64,000 bases of DNA from JACCZX01 sp038216465 (lineage in GTDB: Bacteria; Pseudomonadota; Gammaproteobacteria; Burkholderiales; Burkholderiaceae_F), in the NCBI GenBank assembly GCA_038216465.1, contig JBBQQC010000001.1, positions 248,001 to 312,000 of the forward strand, given 5' to 3'. This document shows positions 55,174 through 63,574 of this stretch, piece by piece. Made by a program: the position numbers and the translations under genes. A model generated the notes under the pieces. The model saw only the letters and a program-made list of their open reading frames with translations, was not told where the DNA came from and made no database searches. Each line of letters begins with the position of its first letter. Position 1 is the first letter of the stretch.

Positions 55174-56393
55174 CGGCCTACCCCATCGTTGCGCGCTTCG
55201 CCGCTGGCGCGCAGTGCAAACATCAAAGAAAGTGCGCCGGCTACCTGCAAGATAACGACGCCCAGCAGCAACACAGCGTTCGTCTGCGCGCCGAGCCGCG
55301 GGTTCAGCTGCGAAACCTCCTGTGTCAGCATCAGTGCCAGCGCCGACATTGGCAACAGTCCGATGCCCGTCAGCATTCCCTTGCGCCACACGATCCCGGT
55401 GGCGGGGGCCAGTGCTGCCACCGCACCGATCTTGCACACCGAGCGCACGACGACCAGCACCAGAGCCGGCAGCCACGCGGCAAACAGCACACGACCGTCG
55501 ACGATCGCTGCCGACAGCGCGAAGAACAGCGCGAGCGCCACACCCGAGGCCAGCCCAATATCGGTGCGCGCGAGCAGGCGCTGCTGATCGCGCGTGCGAA
55601 CAAACGCACCGCAGGCGAGTAACGCCAGCAGCGGCGACAATTTCAGCGCCACCGCGCTCGCAAACACAATCCAGACGACAGCCAGCATCACCATGATCTG
55701 CGCGGCGCGATTGCGGCCGACAAAACCCACGACCAAAAGAAACAAGCGCGCACCGATCGCGGCCAGCGCCAGCGAACCAACGATCAAGTACGCGGGGTGC
55801 AGCAGGTAGTCGTCCAGCACGCCGCGCGTTTGCACGCGCGCCCATGCCAGCAGTAGCGTCGACAGCACGACCGCATAAATCGAATTGAGTGCGGTCAACA
55901 GCAGCGTGCGCTCTGTCACCTGGCCCTGCGCGCGCAACTCCTGCGTAACGGCCAGCACGACTGCGGGTGAAGTCGACATGCTGATCGCCGCGATCAGCGC
56001 CGCCGCCAAAGGAGAAATGTCGAACGCCTGCATCGCCAGGTAGACCGCTACAAAAGTCAGCCCGCTTTCGAGAATGCTCGCAGCCAGCAACGCAGGGTTG
56101 CGCCGCACCCAGCCGAACGAGACACGCTGACCGACATCGAACAGGATGACGGCGGCTGCAAAGTTCAACGAGAACTGCATCGTACGGATCGGCAGCTCTT
56201 CGATCTTCAACAGCTGCAACACGTAGCCACCGGCGCCGAATAGGGCGCCTGCGGCGAGATAGCCAAGCAGGCGCGGCAGGCGCAGCGAGCGCGCCGCAAC
56301 CTCACCCGCAGCAGCGGCGAACAGCGCCAACACCGCTACTGCCATCGCGGTCGGCCATGTGGGAGGCCACTGCGGCAGAAAACTCAAATCCAT
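55170..56393 (-). CDS. Cation/proton antiporter (CPA2-like), no regulatory domain
   Basis: A 407-residue membrane protein with about 12 helices of the Na+/H+ exchanger (CPA2/Kef-like) fold: LPRLLGYLAAGALFG near residue 40, FDVGQRVSF, and SMSTSPAVVLAV. No TrkA-N nucleotide-binding tail is present, unlike full KefB/KefC. It overlaps the ligase gene. The open frame reaches 56444, but ATG at 56393 gives the natural N-terminus. A GC hairpin (56465-56481) lies upstream. Confidence 0.86.
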   Translation of the reverse strand: MDLSFLPQWPPTWPTAMAVAVLALFAAAAGEVAARSLRLPRLLGYLAAGALFGAGGYVLQLLKIEELPIRTMQFSLNFAAAVILFDVGQRVSFGWVRRNPALLAASILESGLTFVAVYLAMQAFDISPLAAALIAAISMSTSPAVVLAVTQELRAQGQVTERTLLLTALNSIYAVVLSTLLLAWARVQTRGVLDDYLLHPAYLIVGSLALAAIGARLFLLVVGFVGRNRAAQIMVMLAVVWIVFASAVALKLSPLLALLACGAFVRTRDQQRLLARTDIGLASGVALALFFALSAAIVDGRVLFAAWLPALVLVVVRSVCKIGAVAALAPATGIVWRKGMLTGIGLLPMSALALMLTQEVSQLNPRLGAQTNAVLLLGVVILQVAGALSLMFALRASGEARNDGVGR

Positions 56394-56464
56394 ATGCGAA
56401 AAGCGCTCCTCGTGTACGCGACCGCTTTGCGATCGCCCGTGCACTCGTCGCGACTGGTTAGAGA

Positions 56465-56481
56465 GCCGCCCTCCGGGCGGC
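56465..56481. other. GC hairpin upstream of the antiporter
   Basis: GCCGCCC (56465-56471), loop TCC, GGGCGGC (56475-56481). It has no T-run in either direction. A second hairpin (GATCACC 56536-56542, GGTGATC 56548-56554) begins six bases after the ssb stop. Together they may separate ssb from the antiporter transcript. Confidence 0.35.
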
Positions 56482-56535
56482 GACGCGGGCTACTCAATTA
56501 CAAAAGCCGGCGGGGAAACAACTTCGCTCACCGCC

Positions 56536-56554
56536 GATCACCGATCCGGTGATC
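56536..56554 (-). terminator. Hairpin after ssb, weak terminator candidate
   Basis: A perfect 7-base inverted repeat (GATCACC, loop GATCC, GGTGATC) starting six bases after the ssb stop codon on the minus strand. There is no T-run, so intrinsic termination is doubtful. Confidence 0.4.
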
Positions 56555-56559
56555 TCCTC

Positions 56560-57045
56560 CTAAAATGGTATGTCGTCGTCCATTTCAGCAACGCTGGGCG
56601 CAGACTTGGTCGCCGTACTCCGGGCACTCGGGGCATTGCTGCTTGAGCGTGCCGGTGGACGGGACTCCTCGCCGCCGTCGAAGTCACCGCCTGGCGCGCC
56701 GCCCATTCCCTCGCGCGAGCCCAGCATCTGCATGTTGTCGGCGATCACCTCGGTCGTGTAGCGATCCTGTCCTTCCTTGTCCTGCCACTTGCGCGTGCGC
56801 AATCGGCCTTCGACATACACCGGACGCCCCTTCTTCAGATACTCGCCGGCAATTTCGGCGAGCCTGCCAAAGAAGGCGATGCGATGCCATTCTGTCGCTT
56901 CCTTCATCTCGCCCGTGGCCTTGTCTTTCCAACGGTCGGACGTGGCAATCGTGATATTGGTGATCGCAGCGCCATCCGCCGTGTAGCGCGTTTCCGGATC
57001 GCGACCCAGGTTTCCAATCAGAATCACTTTATTAACGGATGCCAT
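56560..57045 (-). CDS. ssb: Single-stranded DNA-binding protein
   Basis: A 161-residue SSB with an N-terminal OB fold (MASVNKVILIGNLGRDPE; WHRIAFFGRLAEIA), a Gly/Ser-rich linker and the acidic protein-interaction tip DDDIPF. It coats single-stranded DNA and recruits replication and repair enzymes. Strong ribosome site GAGGAGG. It is 30 bases downstream of an MFS gene on the same strand, divergent from uvrA, a common betaproteobacterial layout. Confidence 0.96.
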   Translation of the reverse strand: MASVNKVILIGNLGRDPETRYTADGAAITNITIATSDRWKDKATGEMKEATEWHRIAFFGRLAEIAGEYLKKGRPVYVEGRLRTRKWQDKEGQDRYTTEVIADNMQMLGSREGMGGAPGGDFDGGEESRPPARSSSNAPSARSTATKSAPSVAEMDDDIPF

Positions 57046-57075
57046 CGCTGCCTCCTCAAACAACAATCGGTTTTC

Positions 57076-58272
57076 CTAGCCTGCCTCAATAGGTGCCCGC
57101 TCGCGCGCCGGTCCGATCGGGACGTCGCGCATGCCCAGCGCGATCAGCCACCACACGCCGGTGACGCACGCCGCGAACGCGAACACTGCGTCGGAACCCC
57201 AGCGCGCGACAATCGCGCCGCCGAAGGCCCCGCCGGCAAACAGCCCCAATGCCTGCGACGTATTGTAGATGCCCAATGCGAGTCCTTTCGAGGATGCCGG
57301 GGCAATGCGTGACACCAGCGACGGCAAGCAAGCCTCCAACAGGTTGAAACCCGTAAAAAAGATCAGAAGCCAGACTGCCAGCCAGCCGAGCGAATCGCTT
57401 CGCGTCAGAAAGCCGAGCTCGGCGATGACGACCAGGGCGATCGATCCTATGAAAAGCGGGCGTAGCAACCCACGGCGCTCGGCCATGATCAGCGGCATCG
57501 CCATCAATGCAAACGACAGCATCACGACTGGAAAGTAAAGCTTCCAGTGCTCGGCAATCGGCAAGCTGCCGCCCTGAATCAACACCCCGGGCAGCACGAC
57601 GAACATCGCCATCAGCACCGTGTGCAAGACAAAGATTCCGATGTTCAGCCGCACCAGCTCACGGTGGACCAACACGGTGCGCAATGCAGCCTTGTCGACG
57701 GGGCTCAACTTTGCGGGCGCCGGTGGCACTACCCAGACCAACACCCCGATCGCTATCACGACAAGCACGCCGGTCATTGCAAATAGTCCGCGCACGCCGA
57801 TCACCGGAAAAAGTAAGGGTGCAATGACCAACGAGGCCGCGAATGTCAATCCCACCGAAGCACCGACCAGCGCCATCGCTTTGGTCCGATGCTCATCGCG
57901 CGTGCTGTCGGCGATCAACGCGGTCACCGCCGCCGATATCGCTCCTGCGCCCTGCAACGCGCGGCCCACGATCGTCCACCCAATGTCGGGGGCAAGTGCA
58001 GCGATGAAGCTGCCCAATGCAAAGACGACGAGGCCGATCGCGATCACCGGCTTGCGTCCCCAACGATCGCTGGCAGCGCCGTAGGCGATCTGCAGCAGCC
58101 CTTGCGTCAGGCCATAGATACCCAACGCAATTCCGACCAGGGTTGCGTCATTTCCACCCGGTATCGACTGCGCATACACCGCAAAGACCGGCAGGATCAG
58201 GAACAACCCAAGCAAGCGCAGCGCAAATATGGACGCCAGCGAGACGCTGGCCCGGATTTCGAGCGCCGACAT
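57076..58272 (-). CDS. MFS transporter next to ssb and uvrA
   Basis: A 398-residue major facilitator protein with 12 helices and the motif GAASDRWGRKPV after helix 2. It resembles YajR-type transporters but lacks their C-terminal YAM domain. The substrate is unknown. The frame is open to 58443, but this would overlap uvrA; the ATG at 58272 is the normal start. It is probably co-transcribed with ssb. Confidence 0.88.
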   Translation of the reverse strand: MSALEIRASVSLASIFALRLLGLFLILPVFAVYAQSIPGGNDATLVGIALGIYGLTQGLLQIAYGAASDRWGRKPVIAIGLVVFALGSFIAALAPDIGWTIVGRALQGAGAISAAVTALIADSTRDEHRTKAMALVGASVGLTFAASLVIAPLLFPVIGVRGLFAMTGVLVVIAIGVLVWVVPPAPAKLSPVDKAALRTVLVHRELVRLNIGIFVLHTVLMAMFVVLPGVLIQGGSLPIAEHWKLYFPVVMLSFALMAMPLIMAERRGLLRPLFIGSIALVVIAELGFLTRSDSLGWLAVWLLIFFTGFNLLEACLPSLVSRIAPASSKGLALGIYNTSQALGLFAGGAFGGAIVARWGSDAVFAFAACVTGVWWLIALGMRDVPIGPARERAPIEAG

Positions 58273-58341
58273 GCGCAGGGGCGGAGTGAGCGTCAACGGG
58301 ACGGGGGAGAGGTGCGGTGCACGTGCGACGCTCAGCAAAGC

Positions 58342-58347
58342 TATAGT
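58342..58347 (+). promoter_or_regulatory. Possible -10 element for uvrA
   Basis: TATAGT lies 28 bases before the uvrA start in the 103-base divergent gap. No good -35 and no clear LexA box (CTGT-N8-ACAG) is visible, so promoter strength and SOS control cannot be stated. Confidence 0.25.
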
Positions 58348-58375
58348 AACAAGTTGCCCTTCTGATTCGTAGCCG

Positions 58376-61255
58376 ATGAGCGCCATTCGCCCCAGCGGAG
58401 AGATCCGAATTCGCGGCGCACGCACGCATAACCTGAAAAACATCGATCTCGATCTGCCGCGTCACCAACTGATCGTGATCACGGGCCTGTCGGGCTCGGG
58501 CAAATCATCGCTCGCGTTTGACACGTTGTATGCCGAAGGTCAGCGCCGTTATGTGGAGTCGCTGTCGGCGTACGCGCGCCAGTTTCTGCAATTGATGGAG
58601 AAGCCCGATGTCGATCTGATCGAAGGCCTGTCGCCGGCGATCTCGATCGAGCAGCGCTCGGCGTCGCACAATCCGCGTTCGACAGTCGGCACCGTCACCG
58701 AAATCCACGACTACCTGCGGCTGCTTTACGCGCGTGTCGGCACTCCGTACTGCCCGAACCACAAACTTCCACTGCAATCGCAAAGCGTGTCACAGATGGT
58801 CGATGCGACGCTGCGCCTGCCTCCGGACACACGCGTGATGGTGCTCGCGCCGGTGATCCGCGAGCGCAAAGGCGAATTTGCGGAATTTTTCGACGATATG
58901 CAGACGCAGGGTTTCGTGCGCTTCCGCATCGACGGCGCCGTCGTCGAGGCCGACGCGCTGCCGCCGCTTAAGAAAACCGAAAAGCATTCGCTAGACGTGG
59001 TGGTCGATCGCCTGAAAGTGCGGGCCGACAGCAAGCAACGGCTCGCGGAATCGTTCGAAACGGCGCTGCGCCTGGCCGACGGGCGTGCGCTGCTGCTCGA
59101 CCTCGACGACGGACGCGAGACGCTGTTTTCGAGCCGATTCGCGTGTCCGGAGTGCGACTACTCGCTGTCCGAGCTCGAGCCCCGCCTGTTTTCGTTCAAC
59201 AACCCGATCGGCGCCTGCGAAGCGTGCGATGGCCTGGGCCAGGTTGAGTACTTCGACGAAACGCGCGTCGTTGCGCATCCGGAGCTGTCGCTGGCCAGCG
59301 GTGCAATCAAGGGTTGGGACGCACGCAATCAGTACTACTTTCAGATGCTGGCGACGCTGGCGCAGCATTATGGCTTTGACGTCGACACGCCTTTCGACCA
59401 GTTGCCGAAAGCGGCGCACGACGTCGTGCTGCACGGGTCGGGCGAGACGGAGATTGCGTTCGCATACACCAACGAGCGCGGCCGCAAGATGCTGAGGCGA
59501 CATCCGTTCGAAGGTGTGATTCCAAATCTGCGACGGCGCTTTCGCGAGACCGATTCGCCGGTAGTGCGCGAGGAACTCGGCAAGTTGCGTAGCCGCCATG
59601 CGTGTCCGGTGTGCGAAGGGACCCGGCTGCGCCGCGAGGCACGCAATGTATTCATTGGTGAAGGCAGCGAGCGGCGTGGCATTTACCAGATTGCAGCAGC
59701 GCCGTTGCGCGAAGCCTTCGAGTATTTCGAGCGCCTCGGCTTCACCGGGTCGAAGCAGGAGATCGCGAGCAAGATCGTCAAGGAAATCGGTTCGCGCCTG
59801 CGCTTTCTGGTTAACGTAGGTCTCGACTATCTGTCGCTCGATCGCTCGGCCGAGACCCTATCGGGCGGTGAATCGCAGCGCATCCGGCTGGCGTCGCAGA
59901 TCGGTTCCGGGCTGACCGGCGTCATGTATGTGCTCGACGAACCTTCGATCGGCCTGCATCAGCGCGATAACGGCCGCCTGATCGATACGCTGAAGCACCT
60001 ACGCGATTTCGGTAATACGGTGATCGTCGTCGAGCACGACGAGGATGCCATACGCGCTGCCGACTATGTCGTTGACATGGGCCCGGGCGCGGGGGTGCAC
60101 GGCGGCGAAGTGATCGCCCAGGGCGAGTTGGATGACGTGCTCAACGATCCGAACTCGCTGACTGGGCAATATTTGTCGGGCCGGCGGCAGATCGCGATAC
60201 CGAACGACCGCACGCCACCATTCACAACATGGCTGAAGATCACCGGCGCACACGGCAATAATTTGAAAGATGTGACGCTGGAAATTCCGGTTGGACTGCT
60301 GACGTGCGTGACCGGCGTATCGGGCTCGGGCAAGTCAACGTTGATCAACGACACGCTTTACGCCGCGGTCGCACGCCATCTGTACGGGTCGTCCGCGGAG
60401 CCGGCACCGCATGCATCGATCGAAGGACTCGAGAATTTCGACAAGGTGATCAGCGTCGACCAGAGCGCGATCGGCCGCACGCCGCGCTCGAACCCGGCGA
60501 CCTACACCGGCCTGTTCACACCGATCCGCGAGTTGTTCGCCGAAACGCCGACGGCGCGCGAGCGCGGTTACGAGGCCGGGCGATTCTCATTCAACGTCAA
60601 GGGTGGACGCTGTGAGACGTGCCAGGGCGACGGCGTGATCAAGGTCGAGATGCACTTTCTGCCCGATGTGTATGTGCCCTGCGATATATGCCACGGCAAG
60701 CGCTACAACCGTGAAACGCTCGAGGTGCACTACAAGGGCAAGAGCGTCGCCCAAGTGCTCGATCTGACGGTCGAAGATGCGCTCGAGTTCTTCAATGCGG
60801 TGCCGGCGATCGCGCGCAAGCTGCAGACGCTGCTCGACGTCGGGCTGGGCTATATCAAGCTCGGTCAGAGCGCCGTTACGCTATCGGGTGGTGAAGCTCA
60901 GCGCGTCAAACTTTCGCTTGAATTGTCGAAGCGCGACACCGGCCGCACGTTGTACATCCTCGACGAGCCGACGACCGGATTGCACTTCCACGATATTGCA
61001 TTGCTGCTGAAGGTCTTGCATCAGCTGCGCGATACCGGCAACACCGTGATCGTGATCGAACACAACCTGGACGTGATCAAGACCGCAGACTGGGTCATTG
61101 ATCTCGGCCCCGAAGGAGGCGACGGCGGCGGCGAAATCATTGCCAGCGGTGCGCCTGAAGTCATCGCAGCGACCGAGCAAAGCTACACTGGCCGCTATCT
61201 GGCGCCGGTGCTGGCACGGCAGCGACCGCGGCTGCGCGCCGCCGCCGCTCGCTAG
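58376..61255 (+). CDS. uvrA: Excinuclease ABC subunit A
   Basis: A 959-residue UvrA with two ABC ATPase modules: Walker A GLSGSGKSS (about 40) and GVSGSGKST (about 645), signatures LSGGESQRIRLA and LSGGEAQRVKLS, and Walker B/LDEPSIGLH and LDEPTTGLH. Zinc ligands are in CPECDYS with CEACDG and CETCQGDG with CDICHG. With UvrB it recognises bulky DNA damage for nucleotide excision repair. Full length and intact. Confidence 0.97.
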   Translation: MSAIRPSGEIRIRGARTHNLKNIDLDLPRHQLIVITGLSGSGKSSLAFDTLYAEGQRRYVESLSAYARQFLQLMEKPDVDLIEGLSPAISIEQRSASHNPRSTVGTVTEIHDYLRLLYARVGTPYCPNHKLPLQSQSVSQMVDATLRLPPDTRVMVLAPVIRERKGEFAEFFDDMQTQGFVRFRIDGAVVEADALPPLKKTEKHSLDVVVDRLKVRADSKQRLAESFETALRLADGRALLLDLDDGRETLFSSRFACPECDYSLSELEPRLFSFNNPIGACEACDGLGQVEYFDETRVVAHPELSLASGAIKGWDARNQYYFQMLATLAQHYGFDVDTPFDQLPKAAHDVVLHGSGETEIAFAYTNERGRKMLRRHPFEGVIPNLRRRFRETDSPVVREELGKLRSRHACPVCEGTRLRREARNVFIGEGSERRGIYQIAAAPLREAFEYFERLGFTGSKQEIASKIVKEIGSRLRFLVNVGLDYLSLDRSAETLSGGESQRIRLASQIGSGLTGVMYVLDEPSIGLHQRDNGRLIDTLKHLRDFGNTVIVVEHDEDAIRAADYVVDMGPGAGVHGGEVIAQGELDDVLNDPNSLTGQYLSGRRQIAIPNDRTPPFTTWLKITGAHGNNLKDVTLEIPVGLLTCVTGVSGSGKSTLINDTLYAAVARHLYGSSAEPAPHASIEGLENFDKVISVDQSAIGRTPRSNPATYTGLFTPIRELFAETPTARERGYEAGRFSFNVKGGRCETCQGDGVIKVEMHFLPDVYVPCDICHGKRYNRETLEVHYKGKSVAQVLDLTVEDALEFFNAVPAIARKLQTLLDVGLGYIKLGQSAVTLSGGEAQRVKLSLELSKRDTGRTLYILDEPTTGLHFHDIALLLKVLHQLRDTGNTVIVIEHNLDVIKTADWVIDLGPEGGDGGGEIIASGAPEVIAATEQSYTGRYLAPVLARQRPRLRAAAAR

Positions 61256-61286
61256 AGTCTTCCGGCGTTGCTATTTGCGCTCATGG

Positions 61287-62348
61287 TCAGCGCGGCGGCG
61301 CTGTCTTCAGCGCGAAGTCGGCCGGGACTTTGAACAGATCGGCACTCGGCTCGTCACGCTTGATGTCCTCCAGCCGGTAGATTCGCTCGCCCGAGCGCGG
61401 ATCCGCGTGGCGCGACAAGACCACGACGTTCAGCTCGGACGAGTGCCAGCGTTCGGACACGATCTCAATCGGCAGTTTGTTGCCGATGCGCCCGGCAGGA
61501 ATCGTCCACGCCGTCTTCTTGCCGTCAGCGCGGACGCCATCGAAGTCGCGGCTGCCGAGCGACGTCGTAGTTCCGGGCTCGGACGGCATCATTGTTATCG
61601 GCGGCATCGGCGCAAACGCGCCGCGTCCATCTTCGCCATGGATCACCTCAACGTGGTGCGTAACGACCTGCGGCTGGCCGGCACCACTGCGGGTGATCAC
61701 GACCCTGCGCTCTCTGGTTTGCTCGCCCGTGCCCTCGCTGGTGCGCTCGCTCGCACGCTCTTCGCGTTCGCCGCGCATCCGCTCGGTGAACTCGCGTGCC
61801 CAGCGCCGCATATCTTCGCCCCAGGAGCGCGCCTCCTCCGGGCTCATTTGTGAGTGCGGCTTCGACGGCTGCGGTGGCGGCGCCACCGCTGCAGCCGGTG
61901 GGACCGGGGGCACCGGGGGCACGGGGGGTACCGGCGCAACGGGCGCGACCCTGAGCTCGCGCGCGCTTTGCCGCTGCGTACTCAGCACGAAGCGCTTGCC
62001 CGCGACGACGTCGTTAATGAACACCATGCCGCCCGGATGTTCCTGGCGTGTGCGTCCCTGGCCGTCGCGGTACAGCTTGATCGACGAGCTGCGCTCGATA
62101 CGGTTGCCGTCATTCAACACCTGACGTGTTTCGCTGACCGCGGTCGCCGTGTACGGGGCGCCCTTAGTCACGCTGCGCCCGCCGAGTTCGGACGAGACGA
62201 ACATCATCATCTCGTCGCCGACCCCATCGGCCCACAACGGGAACGACGGGGGAATCGGCGGCATCGGTGGAATCGGCAACTGTGAAGTCTGCGCATGCAG
62301 GCAGAACGACGCTCCGAACAGGCAAGCCGCAGCAAAATTCTTCGACAT
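61287..62348 (-). CDS. Secreted proline-rich hypothetical protein of the ECF sigma operon
   Basis: A 353-residue protein with a signal peptide (ending CLHAQ) and no known domain. It has a Pro-rich VPPVPPVPPVPP segment near residue 140 encoded by a 9-base repeat, then a charged Arg/Glu stretch (RMRGEREERASERTSEG), and a C-terminal part that ends ADLFKVPADF, reminiscent of outer-membrane lipoprotein-like DUF4412/LolA-type ends. It follows the sigma and membrane genes and may be the stress-response output. The ATG at 62348 has a GGAAG ribosome site. Confidence 0.75.
   Translation of the reverse strand: MSKNFAAACLFGASFCLHAQTSQLPIPPMPPIPPSFPLWADGVGDEMMMFVSSELGGRSVTKGAPYTATAVSETRQVLNDGNRIERSSSIKLYRDGQGRTRQEHPGGMVFINDVVAGKRFVLSTQRQSARELRVAPVAPVPPVPPVPPVPPAAAVAPPPQPSKPHSQMSPEEARSWGEDMRRWAREFTERMRGEREERASERTSEGTGEQTRERRVVITRSGAGQPQVVTHHVEVIHGEDGRGAFAPMPPITMMPSEPGTTTSLGSRDFDGVRADGKKTAWTIPAGRIGNKLPIEIVSERWHSSELNVVVLSRHADPRSGERIYRLEDIKRDEPSADLFKVPADFALKTAPPR
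61899..61943. repeat. 9-base tandem repeat encoding VPP units
   Basis: About four imperfect copies of GGGGGCACC (plus strand) encode the Val-Pro-Pro repeats of the secreted protein at 61287. Runs of G make it prone to copy-number change in frame. Confidence 0.65.
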
Positions 62349-62359
62349 CACACTTCCTT

Positions 62360-62872
62360 TCATTCGGCAAACCGCACGGCAAGAACAAGTCCGCTGGGCG
62401 ACACCAGAAACTCGGCTCGAATTGGTTGATCGACGCGCGCCGGATCGAGCGGTAGCCCGTAGTCGGCCAGCGCTGCGCCCGACACTTGAGAGGGCACGAT
62501 CATCGCGGAGCGTTCAGCCGCCATCGCATCGGACGCCACCAGCGCGAGAAATGGCGTGTACGAGGTTGCGGTGGTCGTCGGTGTTCCGCTCACCTGCGTC
62601 ACCTGGCTGGCGTAAATAACGAGTGCCGCAACCACCGCAACCACGAGCGTCATCGCGCTGGCGACGCGCCAGCCGAGCCATCGCTGCCTTCCTTCGATGC
62701 GGCGCTCGTCCCGTGCCGGCACGCTGATCCGCGCCGCAGCTACCGATTGCAGGGCTCTGACTTCCCGCACCCGTGACAGAAGCTGCTGCTCTGTCAGTTC
62801 ATCCGGCCCGCGTTCTGAAAGGTCGGCGCGCGCGGCAGCGAGCCAGCTGTCAAGTTTCTTGTCGTGTTCCAT
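62360..62872 (-). CDS. Membrane anti-sigma-like protein
   Basis: A 170-residue protein with a soluble N-terminal 75 residues, one membrane span (about 72-90, TLVVAVVAALVIYA) and a periplasmic tail. Topology and position right after an ECF sigma gene fit an anti-sigma factor. The zinc-binding HxxxCxxC motif of ZAS anti-sigmas is absent, so the assignment rests on context. It sits 13 bases after the sigma gene. Confidence 0.68.
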   Translation of the reverse strand: MEHDKKLDSWLAAARADLSERGPDELTEQQLLSRVREVRALQSVAAARISVPARDERRIEGRQRWLGWRVASAMTLVVAVVAALVIYASQVTQVSGTPTTTATSYTPFLALVASDAMAAERSAMIVPSQVSGAALADYGLPLDPARVDQPIRAEFLVSPSGLVLAVRFAE

Positions 62873-62885
62873 GGTTCAACTTTTC

Positions 62886-63530
62886 CTACCCAGCACCTGC
62901 GTTCAACATCTGCGCCAGCTTCGCCTTCGCACGCGCCAGCCGCGAGCGCACCGTTCCCAGCTCGATGCCCGCGACGGCAGCTGTGTCGGCGTACGACATC
63001 TGCTGCAACTCGACCAGGATCAGCACGTCGCGAAAAATCGGAGGCAGCCTGCGAATGGCGGCATACAGCTGTTGCAGCGCCCGTGTGCGTTGCAGGTGGT
63101 CCGATGGCAGTTCCGGAGCGTCGGCCGTGGGACGGCTTTCAAGCAGAGCATCGAAGTCCTCGACCAATTGCATGCGCGCGTCCGCCACGCGAGACGCGCG
63201 ATGCCGCGCGATGCCGCACAGGTATCCCGCCAGCGAGCCGCGCCTCGCGTCGTAGCGGGGGGTGGCAGTCAACAGCTCGACAAACACATCCTGCGTGACA
63301 TCGGCGGCGGCGGCGGCAGACCCCGTGACCAACCATGCGAATCGGTACACAGCGGCCCGATGCCGACGATAAATCGCGGTGAACGCGTTTTCGTCGCCAG
63401 CCACGGCCGCCCGAAGCTCAAGTGTTTCGTCGACCTCGTCGCGTGCGCCGTCAGCAGGCGGCCTGGCGCCGAATGCGGAAGCCGTACCTCCGGAAGGATC
63501 GAAAGCCACGGACCCCCGCGCGTCGCTCAT
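62886..63530 (-). CDS. ECF RNA polymerase sigma factor
   Basis: A 214-residue sigma-70 family protein. Region 2 (FTAIYRRHRAAVYRFAW, TQDVFVELL) and region 4 (LPPIFRDVLILVELQQMSYADTA then GTVRSRLARAK) are clear, with an N-terminal extension of about 35 residues. It would direct RNA polymerase to a small regulon, usually including its own operon. Downstream genes encode a membrane protein and a secreted Pro-rich protein. Confidence 0.9.
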   Translation of the reverse strand: MSDARGSVAFDPSGGTASAFGARPPADGARDEVDETLELRAAVAGDENAFTAIYRRHRAAVYRFAWLVTGSAAAAADVTQDVFVELLTATPRYDARRGSLAGYLCGIARHRASRVADARMQLVEDFDALLESRPTADAPELPSDHLQRTRALQQLYAAIRRLPPIFRDVLILVELQQMSYADTAAVAGIELGTVRSRLARAKAKLAQMLNAGAG

Positions 63531-63574
63531 CTACGGCTATTGCAGGCAGCGCCGACAAAGGTTCCCGTCCGCCG

